Shown here: positions 14,922 through 22,715 of the stretch, piece by piece | Numbering within the stretch: position 1 is the first letter of the stretch | How the letters are laid out: each line of letters begins with the position of its first letter | Origin: Hymenobacter latericoloratus | GTDB taxonomy: Bacteria; Bacteroidota; Bacteroidia; Cytophagales; Hymenobacteraceae | Direction of reading: 5' to 3' | NCBI RefSeq assembly: GCF_014199535.1 | Contig: NZ_JACHNV010000001.1 | Coordinates: 124,001 to 188,000, forward strand | Length of the DNA: 64,000 nucleotides | Notes under the pieces: model-generated | Database searches by the model: none | What the model was told of the DNA's origin: nothing | What the model saw: only the letters and a program-made list of their open reading frames with translations | Translations under genes and position numbers: made by a program

Positions 14922-16784
14922 CTAGAACCGGCTGGTGATGCCAAAGTGAATTTTGCCGGCGTTCAGCGCGAACTTCTGCTGCTGGTCGCGGCCGAGGGCG
15001 TACACAAACTGAAACTGTCCGGCACCGGTACGAAAGCTCAGGCCCGCTCCCAGGCCCGTAGGAGTATCATGCGGGAGCGTATCAGTGGGCAGGTCGCGGC
15101 GCAGGTAGCCCTGGTCCACGAACAGAAACACGTAGGCATCGGGGCCGGTGAACTGCCGAAACTCGGCCGTGCCTACCGCATACTGACTGGCGTAGTAATT
15201 CAGCTCATTAAAGCCCCGGAGCGTAGCCAGGCCGCCTACGCGGAACAAGTCGTTGAGGAACAGACGCTCATTCACGAGGGCTTCGCCGCGGAGCCGGGCC
15301 AGCAGCACCCCGCTACGGCCTACCCGAAAATACTGCTCTACCCGCAGACCCAGGCTAACCTGCGTGGAGCGCAGGGCCAGCCCTTCGTATAGGGCCTCGT
15401 TGAGGTTGGCATTCTTGCTGATGCGCTTGGTCCCGATGGAGCCCTGCCCGGTAGCCAGCAGGCCGCGCCGGGGAAGGTAGGGGTCATCGAGGGTACTCCA
15501 GGTGTAGGCGAGGCCATAGGAAGTAAACCGCGAATCGACGTTGACGGGCAGCTGCCGCAGGGTGGTATCGGTGGTGAGCAGGCGGGAATTGCGCCACTCC
15601 ACGAAAAACGACAGCCGCCCGGCATTGGCCAGGGGGTAGGCCAGCTGCAGGCGGGGGCGCGAGGTCAGAAACAGCGTATCCTGCTTGAGCAGGTTGAAAG
15701 AGCCATCCAGCTCCAGCGGGGTGCCCAAGAAGGCGGGGTGCACGTACTGGGCGTCCAGGAGCTGCGAGTTGGCATCGAGCTTACGCCACTGCACCCCCAG
15801 GCCCTTGCCGCCCCCGCCAATGTTGCGCAGGTTGATGGTTACGTCGCCGGTAAGCTGGATGCGCTTCTGGCCGATGCCAGGATTCGGGTTGGGCAGCACC
15901 CCCACAATGGCATCAAACTGATTGGAGGTGCGGTCTTCGAGCAGGAAATACACCCGGGCCCGACCGCGGGCGAAGCGTACTTCGGGTTCGGCCTTGAGCT
16001 GGAGGTAGGGCAGCTGGCGCAGGCGCCGGGCTGCTTCCTGCACCCGCTGCTGGCTGAAGGGCTGGTTGGGTTCCAGCTGCAGATACTTGGTCAGGAACCG
16101 GGCGCGGGTTTTGGTTTTGCCTACGATCTGCAGGGAGTCGAATACCACGGCCGGGCCCCGCCGCAGCACAATACGTCCCTCCACATCCGCCCCGCGCAGG
16201 GCCACGGAGTCCAGCCCGATGGTAGCGAAGGGGTAGCCCTGGTTTTCGGCCTCGCGCAGGATGTTCTGCTGCAGCCGGGCCCACTCCTGGGGCTGCAGAG
16301 GCTGCTCCCGAAACAGCTTTTCACGGTAGCCGGCCCGCGTCAGCAGACCGTCGCCGAGGTTGCCGTTGCGCAGGCGGGCCCAGCGAAACTTCTCGCCCAC
16401 GTACAGCTGCACCCGCAGCGTATCGCGGCGCCAGCGAATTTCATCGGCCGAGGCCGTGAGGTAGGCATCGGCCTGCAGGGCCAGTACCAGGGTGCGCACT
16501 TCGCGCAGGGCCGCCAGCGAATCGGGGAGGGTGGTGCGGTAGCGGTAGGGCCGCAGTAGAGGGCGGTCGGCGGCTTCGGTGAGCAGCTGCAGCACCACCG
16601 GGCGGGCGGGCCGCAGCACCGGCGCGGGGGGCGTTCTGCGCGTCGAGTCGGGCAGCAAGGCGGGTGAGGCAGACTGCAGCGGGGGAGCCGCCGGATTCAG
16701 AGGTGCCGTGGGCTGGGCCCCGGCCGTACGGCCGGGGCGGAGCGTGAAGAGCAACAACCAGAAAACGAGGGCGCGGGCGTACAT
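14922..16784 (-). CDS. BamA/TamA (Omp85) family outer-membrane protein
   Basis: 620 aa. A signal peptide (MYARALVFWLLLFTLRPGRTAGAQ) is followed by a Pro-rich linker, then POTRA-like modules at about 100-290 (for example GYPFATIGLDSVALRGADVEGRIVLRRGPAVVFDSLQIVG, and FLTKYLQLEPNQPFSQQRVQEAARRLRQLPYL) and a C-terminal beta-barrel from about 330 with alternating aromatic strands, ending KIHFGITSRF. The terminal Phe is the usual insertion signal. Omp85 proteins fold or export other proteins through the outer membrane. This one is shorter than BamA (fewer POTRA units) and lies alone, so it is probably a TamA- or ShlB-like accessory rather than the essential BamA. A CGAAAGTA box lies 38 nt upstream. 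Confidence 0.88.
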   Translation of the reverse strand: MYARALVFWLLLFTLRPGRTAGAQPTAPLNPAAPPLQSASPALLPDSTRRTPPAPVLRPARPVVLQLLTEAADRPLLRPYRYRTTLPDSLAALREVRTLVLALQADAYLTASADEIRWRRDTLRVQLYVGEKFRWARLRNGNLGDGLLTRAGYREKLFREQPLQPQEWARLQQNILREAENQGYPFATIGLDSVALRGADVEGRIVLRRGPAVVFDSLQIVGKTKTRARFLTKYLQLEPNQPFSQQRVQEAARRLRQLPYLQLKAEPEVRFARGRARVYFLLEDRTSNQFDAIVGVLPNPNPGIGQKRIQLTGDVTINLRNIGGGGKGLGVQWRKLDANSQLLDAQYVHPAFLGTPLELDGSFNLLKQDTLFLTSRPRLQLAYPLANAGRLSFFVEWRNSRLLTTDTTLRQLPVNVDSRFTSYGLAYTWSTLDDPYLPRRGLLATGQGSIGTKRISKNANLNEALYEGLALRSTQVSLGLRVEQYFRVGRSGVLLARLRGEALVNERLFLNDLFRVGGLATLRGFNELNYYASQYAVGTAEFRQFTGPDAYVFLFVDQGYLRRDLPTDTLPHDTPTGLGAGLSFRTGAGQFQFVYALGRDQQQKFALNAGKIHFGITSRF

Positions 16785-16821
16785 TTGGAGTTTGAAACGC
16801 GAAACGCCGCGTTTAATTCCC

Positions 16822-16829
16822 CGAAAGTA
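16822..16829 (-). promoter_or_regulatory. TACTTTCG -7-like element for Omp85 gene
   Basis: TAnnTTCG variant on the minus strand, 38 nt before the ATG at 16784. Confidence 0.45.
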
Positions 16830-17142
16830 CGCGGGTTGAGCGCATTGCCCTGCTCAACAGCTGCCGCTGGGTCAGGGGGCTCTTTGCAATGAGCCGCAAC
16901 TTCTTCGGTGTGGCCTGGGTTGTGAGTGGTTATCCTTTCACGGGAGCATTGGCCGCCTACCCCGGTCCGGGGCCGGAAGCGCCTGGCTGGTCGGCCTTGT
17001 GCTGACAGGCGCGGCCGTTGCTGCCGCTGTTCTACGGGGGGCGTTCGGGCAGCTTGGTCCGACGCTTCCGGCGTTGGGGCAGGGGTAGGGCCCCGGGGCC
17101 AGCTTCAACTAACTCAGGGGCAAGATTTTTTGATTTTTGCGC
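16830..17142. other. Gene-free divergent region
   Basis: About 310 bp between divergent Omp85 and hemW genes. It contains two GGGGTAGG/CCTACCCC octamers but no gene or strong secondary structure. A GATTTTTG just before hemW is one step from the -7 consensus. Confidence 0.45.
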
Positions 17143-18276
17143 ATGTCTGGTCTGTACCTTCATATTCCCTTCTGTAAGCAGGCCTGCCACTACTGCGACT
17201 TCCACTTCAGTACCTCGATGGCGCTGAAAAGCCGCTTCGTGGAAGCCCTCACCCAGGAGGTAGCGCTGCGCCGCCAGTACCTGGGCCCCGCTGCCACGCT
17301 CACTACCATTTACTTCGGGGGCGGTACGCCCTCTTTGCTGACCCAGGCCGAGCTAACCACGATTTTTGAGGCCATCCACCGCCACTTCCGGGTAGCGCCC
17401 GACGCCGAAATTACCCTGGAAGCCAACCCCGACGACCTGACCCCGGCCAAGGTGCGCGAGCTGGCCGCCTCACCGGTTAACCGCCTGAGCATTGGGTTGC
17501 AGAGCTTTCATGAGCCCCACCTGCGCCTCATGAACCGGGCCCACTCGGCCCAGGAGTCGCGGGCGGGAGTGCTGCGGGCCCAGGAGGCGGGTTTTGAGAA
17601 TATTTCGGTGGATTTGATTTACGGCGTGCCCGCCCCCGACCACCGGCTGTGGGAAGCGGATATGGCCGCGGCTTTTGCCCTGGGCGTGCCCCACCTTTCC
17701 TGCTACGCCCTCACCATTGAGCCGGATACAGTATTTGGGCGGCAGCTGAAAAAAGGGAAATTCTTGGCCCCTCCCGACGATTTCGTGGCCCGGCAGTTTG
17801 AGCTGCTGCTCCAGCAGATGCACCGCCACGGCTACGAGCAGTACGAAATCAGCAATTTCTGCCGGCCCGGCCGCGAGTCGCGCCACAACTCGGCGTACTG
17901 GCGCGGGGTGCCCTACCTGGGCGTGGGGCCTAGCGCCCACTCCTTCAACGGCCACAGCCGGCAGTACACCGTGGCCAACAACCCGCAGTACGTGGCCGCC
18001 GTGCTGGAGCGGGGCGAGGTACCGGCTACCGTAGAAAACCTCAGCCTCCAGGACCGCGCCAATGAGTACCTGATGACCAGCCTGCGCACGGCCCGGGGCT
18101 GCGACCTGACTTATCTGCGCGACGCGCTGGGCACCGATGTGCCGGGGCAGCGCGCCGCCTACCTGCAGGAGTTGCAGCAAACCGGCCTGGCCACGCTCCG
18201 GGGCGGGGTGCTGCAGCTCACGGACGCGGGTAAACTGCTGGCCGACCACATCACTCTGGAGCTGTTTCAGGGGTAG
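17143..18276 (+). CDS. hemW: HemW-type radical SAM protein (coproporphyrinogen III oxidase-like, heme chaperone)
   Basis: 377 aa from ATG 17143 (MSGLYLHIPFC). The radical-SAM cluster motif is CKQACHYCDF (Cys11, Cys15, Cys18). Typical HemW stretches follow: YFGGGTPSLL, EITLEANPDDLTPAKV, NRLSIGLQSF, DLIYGVP, SCYALTIEPDTVFGRQL, EQYEISNFCRPGRESRHNSAYWRGVPYLGVGPSAHSF. The HNxxYW motif separates HemW from the true HemN oxidase. HemW binds heme and is thought to deliver it to membrane proteins rather than oxidise coproporphyrinogen. No anaerobic heme operon is nearby. An in-frame TTG two codons earlier is a less likely start. Confidence 0.92.
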   Translation: MSGLYLHIPFCKQACHYCDFHFSTSMALKSRFVEALTQEVALRRQYLGPAATLTTIYFGGGTPSLLTQAELTTIFEAIHRHFRVAPDAEITLEANPDDLTPAKVRELAASPVNRLSIGLQSFHEPHLRLMNRAHSAQESRAGVLRAQEAGFENISVDLIYGVPAPDHRLWEADMAAAFALGVPHLSCYALTIEPDTVFGRQLKKGKFLAPPDDFVARQFELLLQQMHRHGYEQYEISNFCRPGRESRHNSAYWRGVPYLGVGPSAHSFNGHSRQYTVANNPQYVAAVLERGEVPATVENLSLQDRANEYLMTSLRTARGCDLTYLRDALGTDVPGQRAAYLQELQQTGLATLRGGVLQLTDAGKLLADHITLELFQG

Positions 18277-18458
18277 GCCAGGAAAAGCCGGACCTGGCCA
18301 GTGTCAAAATGGGCCAATAGGTACTACACTCCGGCCGGAAACTGCTAATTTCCCGGCCTACCCACTGCGTACCCCTGCGCGCCAGCCGGCCGGCTACTAC
18401 CCCCGCTCCGGGCCGCAAACCGGGTAGCCGCCCTTCTATTGTGTTTAAATCCGTGATT

Positions 18459-18941
18459 ATGAGACGACTGATTGACGCCCTGGCCGACGACACGGATTTC
18501 TTTATCGAGCAGGTGCAAATCACGGCCATCGTGTTCGATACCTCTGACGACGTGACCATCTGGGCTACCACGTACTTCGACCAGGAACCGCACTTTTTTC
18601 ATTTAGGGCTTCCTTTTCAGCAACTTGATTTGCTGCTGCGCCTGGCTGGCTCCCGGGCCGAAGCCCTGCAGGAAGATGTGGCCGACGCCCTGGCTACCGT
18701 GCGCGAGTGGCCTTGCCTGCTGGAATATACCACTGCCGCCGACCCGCCCGTGCCCTTGCCCAACGTGGCCCTCAAGCTCTCCTGCACCTATCCCGCCGAC
18801 GAGCCCTACGAGGAAGGCGAAGAAGACGAAACCTTCGATATCAGCATGGCCGCCGACACCGAGGAAGCCGAGGAATACGAGGGCAGCCAGCCCCACAACA
18901 TCTTCTACCTGGAAGGCGTCTTTCTGCGCGTCGAGCCGTAA
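18459..18941 (+). CDS. Acidic hypothetical protein
   Basis: 160 aa from ATG 18459 (MRRLIDALADDTDFFIEQVQ); an in-frame GTG at 18441 is an alternative start. No signal peptide or membrane helix. It alternates strand-like segments (ITAIVFDTSDDVTIWATTYF) with a long amphipathic helix (FQQLDLLLRLAGSRAEALQEDVADALATVREW), and then a very acidic stretch around residues 118-150 (EEGEEDETFDISMAADTEEAEEYE). No family recognised. It is the first of three codirectional genes ending with the cyclase-family enzyme, but the spacing (about 105 bp) leaves co-transcription uncertain. Confidence 0.7.
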   Translation: MRRLIDALADDTDFFIEQVQITAIVFDTSDDVTIWATTYFDQEPHFFHLGLPFQQLDLLLRLAGSRAEALQEDVADALATVREWPCLLEYTTAADPPVPLPNVALKLSCTYPADEPYEEGEEDETFDISMAADTEEAEEYEGSQPHNIFYLEGVFLRVEP

Positions 18942-19046
18942 TGGCGAAATGGTGAGATGGGGAAATAGTGAGGTTGACGTTCGGCTACCCTCTCACGACC
19001 AACGCAACCTCAACCCATACATTTCACTAGCTCCGCACTTCACCAC

Positions 19047-19706
19047 ATGTTCTACCTTCTTCCCGGGCTGGGGGCCGATGAGCGGGTGTTCCGAAACTTG
19101 CTACCCCGGCTGCACGGCCAAACCCGGGTACTGCCCTGGCTGACGCCCACGCCGGATGAAACCCTGCCCCAGTACGCGGCCCGGATGGCGGCCGACATTC
19201 CGCCGGAGGCCGAGGGCCTGCTGGTGGGCGTGTCGTTTGGGGGGGTGGTGGGGCTGGAAATCAACCGCCTGCGGCCCCGGCTGCGCACCGTACTCATCAG
19301 CAGCATCCCCGACTCCAGCTGCCTGCCGCCCCTGCTCCGCCTGATTCGGGCCAGCGGGGCGTACCGACTGTTTCCGCCGCAGTGGCTGAAGCTGTTTCCG
19401 CGGGCCGGGCAGTGGTATTTCGGGGTGAAGAACGGGGAAGAATACCGCCTGTTCAAGGAAATTCTGCGTGATATGGAGCCCGTGTACACCCGCTGGGCCA
19501 TTCACCGCCTCCTGCACTGGGACAGCACCCACGTGGGGCGCAGCGTCCAGATCCTGGGCACCCACGACCGGGTTTTTCCGCCCGGCCCTACCCCCGTGGA
19601 GTACCTGATCCGGGGCGGCGGCCACTTTATGGTACTAAGCCACGCCGAGGAAATCAGCCAGATCCTGGATCGGTTAGAGCAGCAGGAGCGGGTAGCAGCA
19701 TCGTGA
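19047..19706 (+). CDS. Small alpha/beta-hydrolase
   Basis: 219 aa, cytoplasmic. The sequence starts straight into the first strand and oxyanion region (MFYLLPGLGADERVFRNLLP). The nucleophile elbow is GVSFGG (Ser near 63), the acid is likely the Asp of LGTHDRVFPP, and the catalytic His is in GGGHFMVLSHAEEI. There is no clear lid domain. It belongs to the compact abhydrolase group common in Bacteroidota; substrate unknown. Its end lies 38 bp before the next gene's ATG, with a CACCTCAT repeat leader in the gap, so the two may be co-transcribed. Confidence 0.85.
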   Translation: MFYLLPGLGADERVFRNLLPRLHGQTRVLPWLTPTPDETLPQYAARMAADIPPEAEGLLVGVSFGGVVGLEINRLRPRLRTVLISSIPDSSCLPPLLRLIRASGAYRLFPPQWLKLFPRAGQWYFGVKNGEEYRLFKEILRDMEPVYTRWAIHRLLHWDSTHVGRSVQILGTHDRVFPPGPTPVEYLIRGGGHFMVLSHAEEISQILDRLEQQERVAAS

Positions 19707-19721
19707 CTCAGCCATTCTTAT

Positions 19722-19744
19722 CACCTCATCACCTCATCACCCTC
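19722..19744 (+). repeat. CACCTCAT octamer repeat leader
   Basis: TCACCTCATCACCTCATCAC followed by CCTC directly abutting the ATG at 19745. It is the same unit as in the large array at 46.4 kb, and in the same orientation relative to the gene. Confidence 0.75.
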
Positions 19745-20521
19745 ATGCTTGCTACTTACCCCTACCAGGGCCGTCCGTTTGCCTTTGACCCGGCCGCCCC
19801 GCTGGATATTTCCCTTCCCCTGGCACCCGGCGCCGGGCAAGTGAACTGCTTCTGGGCCGAGCCCGTGAAGTTCGAGGTGATTCGGGTGGGTAGCTTTGTG
19901 GGCAGCGTGGCGCAGGGCGGCAGCACCAACTACCAGCGCGTGCACCTGACGCCCCACGGCAACGGCACCCATACCGAGTGCTACGGCCATATTTCTGCTG
20001 AGCCCCAAGCCACCCTTGACCGGTGTTTGCGGCGGTTTCTGTTCGTGGCCCGGCTGGTATCGGTGCAGGCCCGGCCCCAGCCCAACGGCGACGAAGTGGT
20101 GCTGTTGGAAGATGTGCGCCGGGAGCTGGAAAGCGGGCCAGATGCCAACCTGTGGCCCGAGGCCCTGGTGCTGCGCACCCTGCCTAACCATAAAAGCAAG
20201 CGCACCCGCCAGTACTCCGGCACCAACCCTACCTACCTGGAGCCTGCCCTGGCCGAGTACCTGGCCGCTCACCACATTGAGCACCTGCTGCTGGATCTGC
20301 CCAGCGTGGACCGGGAGGAAGACGGCGGGCAGCTGCTGGCTCATCATGCGTTCTGGCAGTACCCCGCGGCCACCCGCACCGCAGCCACCATCACGGAGCT
20401 GATTTTTGTGCCCGATGAGGTGGAAGATGGATTGTACCTGCTCAACCTGCAGGTAACGAGCCTCGCGCTGGATGCCAGCCCCAGCAAACCCATACTGTAC
20501 GCGTTGTATGATGGTAGATAG
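19745..20521 (+). CDS. Cyclase-family protein (kynurenine-formamidase-like metal-dependent hydrolase)
   Basis: 258 aa from ATG 19745 (MLATYPYQGRPFAFDP). The upstream in-frame GTG at 19703 would translate the repeat leader, so it was rejected. The family signature is HGNGTHTECYGHI (residues about 77-89), in which the His and acidic residues bind metal, together with LDLPSVDREEDGGQLLAHHAFW (the second metal-binding region). Members include kynurenine formamidase and isatin hydrolase, but many have other amide or lactone substrates; no other tryptophan-degradation gene is near, so a KynB assignment is not supported. Confidence 0.85.
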   Translation: MLATYPYQGRPFAFDPAAPLDISLPLAPGAGQVNCFWAEPVKFEVIRVGSFVGSVAQGGSTNYQRVHLTPHGNGTHTECYGHISAEPQATLDRCLRRFLFVARLVSVQARPQPNGDEVVLLEDVRRELESGPDANLWPEALVLRTLPNHKSKRTRQYSGTNPTYLEPALAEYLAAHHIEHLLLDLPSVDREEDGGQLLAHHAFWQYPAATRTAATITELIFVPDEVEDGLYLLNLQVTSLALDASPSKPILYALYDGR

Positions 20522-20613
20522 TTGGCTGAAGAAGTAGGAACGGAAGCGTCATCTGCCTAATAAGCAGACCTTTATCCACGTCCCGGTGCCAATTACCCGC
20601 TACCCTTCAACGC

Positions 20614-20646
20614 CAACGGCCTCCGCTGTAGCAGCGGAGGCCGTTG
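20614..20646. terminator. Bidirectional terminator between convergent genes
   Basis: Perfect 15-bp stem CAACGGCCTCCGCTG / CAGCGGAGGCCGTTG with a 3-nt loop (20614-20628 and 20632-20646), between the ends of the cyclase gene and the following minus gene. No U-run. Confidence 0.7.
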
Positions 20647-20669
20647 AGGATACTTGCCGAAACGGGTGC

Positions 20670-20945
20670 TTAGTTCAGCCACACCGTCAGGAGCATTTCG
20701 AAGCGGTGCGGGCCGTAGGCGTTATAATAAGGCGCCTCGCCCTCGAAGCCGAGCACGTGTACCAGAGGCATGCCTTCGGTGCGCGAATCAACCACGCGCA
20801 CGGGGTAAAGCCGGCCTTCCTCGGGCCAGTCGCCTATGTGGTTGTAAGGGCGCTGGCTGGCGTCAATGCAGCGGGCGTAATCGATGAAGGGGGCGTGGCG
20901 GGTAGCTTCCGCCAGGGTCAGGTTAGCAACTTCGTACTTAGGCAT
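20670..20945 (-). CDS. Conserved-looking small hypothetical protein
   Basis: 91 aa, soluble. Sequence features: a start MPKYEVANLTLAEATRHAPFIDYARCIDASQRPYNHIGDW, then EEGRLYPVRVVDSRTEGMPLVHVLGFEGEAPYYNAYGPHRFEMLLTVWLN. The YPVRV..SR.EG.PLVHVLGFE.E.PY block reads like a real domain core, but I do not recognise the family. It has its own terminator (shared with the convergent cyclase gene) and a TACCTTTG box 112 nt upstream. Confidence 0.65.
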   Translation of the reverse strand: MPKYEVANLTLAEATRHAPFIDYARCIDASQRPYNHIGDWPEEGRLYPVRVVDSRTEGMPLVHVLGFEGEAPYYNAYGPHRFEMLLTVWLN

Positions 20946-21378
20946 ACGTGGGTCAGGATGAGGAAAACAGCTGCTACCCCGGGGGGCCGGCCAAAACCGG
21001 ATGGTACAGGGGAGCCATTTGGTGAGAAGAGCTGAAAAATGATGCGCTCAATATGCCAAAGGTACAGCCTTCAAACAAGTCCTGCTACCCTGGCTGGTGC
21101 TAGTTGTCCAACGCCCGGGCCTTCCGGATTGTTCTACCGGGGAACAAGAAAATACGACGGCCGCGCCAGAACCCTCGGATTGTGCAAGTAGCTCTTTGCT
21201 GAAGTAAAATCCGGAAAACTCTGGTGGGTGAGTCCCGGGCACATGCCCGCCGCAACGTTGCTTTCGCACCTGCCAGCTCCGGATGATTATAGGAAAGAAT
21301 GAGATTTAATAGGTTGTTTTGCTGCTGGTTAGCTGCGGATGAGTAGATACCCAGCGGGCCGTAGCTGCCCTGAGCTGC
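20946..21378. other. Gene-free stretch
   Basis: About 430 bp between two minus-strand genes. The only signal found is TACCTTTG on the minus strand (21057-21064), a -7-like element for the gene at 20945. No terminator for galK was recognised on the left of 21379. Confidence 0.45.
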
Positions 21379-22548
21379 CTACCCCCGCATCAGCGCCGGA
21401 TACTCACTGACGCCGGCCACAATGGAGGCCGTGTAGGTTTCGAGGGACAGGCCCAGCTGCTGCTTGTAAGCGGCCGTCTGGTGGGCAATGAAGGCTTCTA
21501 CCTGCTCGGGAACAACCAAGTTAATGGTGCAGCCGCCAAAGCCCCCGCCCATCATGCGGGCCCCGAACACGCCGGGCGCCGTTTGGGCCGCCGCTACCAG
21601 CACATCCAGCTCCCGGCAGCTGACCTCGTACTTGTCGCGCAGGCCGGCGTGGGAGGCGTACATTTCCTGCCCGAAAGCCCGCAGGTCGCCGGCCAGCAGG
21701 TGTTGCCCCGCCGCCTCTACCCGTTGGTTTTCCTCCACCACGTACAAGCAGCGCCGGTACACCACGTCGCCCAGCTCGGCCCGCCGGGCCTGCACCTGCT
21801 CGGGTGTCGCGTCGCGCAGACTACGGACTTCCGGGTAGTGCTGCTGGAGCAGGGCCACGCCCTGCTCGCACTCCTGGCGGCGGGTGTTGTACTCGGAGCT
21901 GGCCAGAGAGTGTTTCACGCCCGAGTTGCAGAGTACCACCTGGGCCGCCGTGGTATCAAAGGGAAAGTACTCGTATTCCAGGGAGCGGCAGTCCAGGCGT
22001 ACTACCTCACCGGCCCGCCCGAACAGGCTGGCAAACTGGTCCATAAGGCCGCACTGCACCAGGGCAAACTCGTGCTCCGCTTTCTGGGCCATGTGGGCCA
22101 GGGTCATGCGGTCGAGGTTAGTGCCCAGGAGCTGATCCAGGGCAAAGGCCAGGCCGCACTCCACCGCCGCCGACGACGACATGCCCGCCCCCATCGGAAT
22201 GGTACCCCCAAACACGCAGTCGAACCCCGGTACTGCCACGCCCCGCTTCTGAAACTGCGCCACCACGCCCAGCAGGTAGTTGGCCCAGCCCGTGGAGGAG
22301 CGCTGCACCCCGGCCGCCGCCACCGAAAACCGCTTGTTCAGGTCGTGGGCTACCAGCCGGATGGTGTCGGTCTGGTTCAGCCCCACGGCAAAGTAAATTT
22401 CCTTGTCCACGGCCGCGGGCAGCACGTAGCCCGCGTTGTAATCGGTGTGTTCCCCAATCAGGTTGACGCGGCCGGGCGCCCGCACCAGCAGGGGCTCGTG
22501 CTGAAACTGTTGGCGAAACGAAGTAGCAATGGCGTGAGGTAGCTGCAT
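21379..22548 (-). CDS. galK: Galactokinase
   Basis: 389 aa GHMP-family kinase; phosphorylates alpha-D-galactose at C1 in the Leloir pathway, cytoplasmic. All three motifs are present: the sugar-binding signature GRVNLIGEHTDYNAGYVLP (residues 25-43), the ATP loop PMGAGMSSSAAVECG (about 117-131) and the C-terminal GARMMGGGFGGCTINLV. The catalytic Asp is expected in the LMDQFASLFG motif. No other gal gene (galT, galE, galM) is next to it, and the upstream 167 bp carry only a weak TATCTTCA-like box about 63 nt from the start, so it appears monocistronic. Confidence 0.96.
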   Translation of the reverse strand: MQLPHAIATSFRQQFQHEPLLVRAPGRVNLIGEHTDYNAGYVLPAAVDKEIYFAVGLNQTDTIRLVAHDLNKRFSVAAAGVQRSSTGWANYLLGVVAQFQKRGVAVPGFDCVFGGTIPMGAGMSSSAAVECGLAFALDQLLGTNLDRMTLAHMAQKAEHEFALVQCGLMDQFASLFGRAGEVVRLDCRSLEYEYFPFDTTAAQVVLCNSGVKHSLASSEYNTRRQECEQGVALLQQHYPEVRSLRDATPEQVQARRAELGDVVYRRCLYVVEENQRVEAAGQHLLAGDLRAFGQEMYASHAGLRDKYEVSCRELDVLVAAAQTAPGVFGARMMGGGFGGCTINLVVPEQVEAFIAHQTAAYKQQLGLSLETYTASIVAGVSEYPALMRG

Positions 22549-22715
22549 AGCAAGACGAGGCTGAGGTTCGGGGGAAGAGAAAGGGGTAGGGCCGGCACGC
22601 CGGCAAGCGGTGAAGATACTGGTACGGATACCAGCCGGTTTTTGCTGCTGAAGATGTTGGCCTCCCGGCGGGGGCGCGTGTCCTTCTGCGGGGTTGTAAG
22701 TCGCGGAAATTCAGC

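Noticed and set aside
18276..18299. GGCCAGG/CCTGGCC stem after hemW as terminator
   Set aside because: Only 7 bp, overlaps the stop codon and has no T-run.
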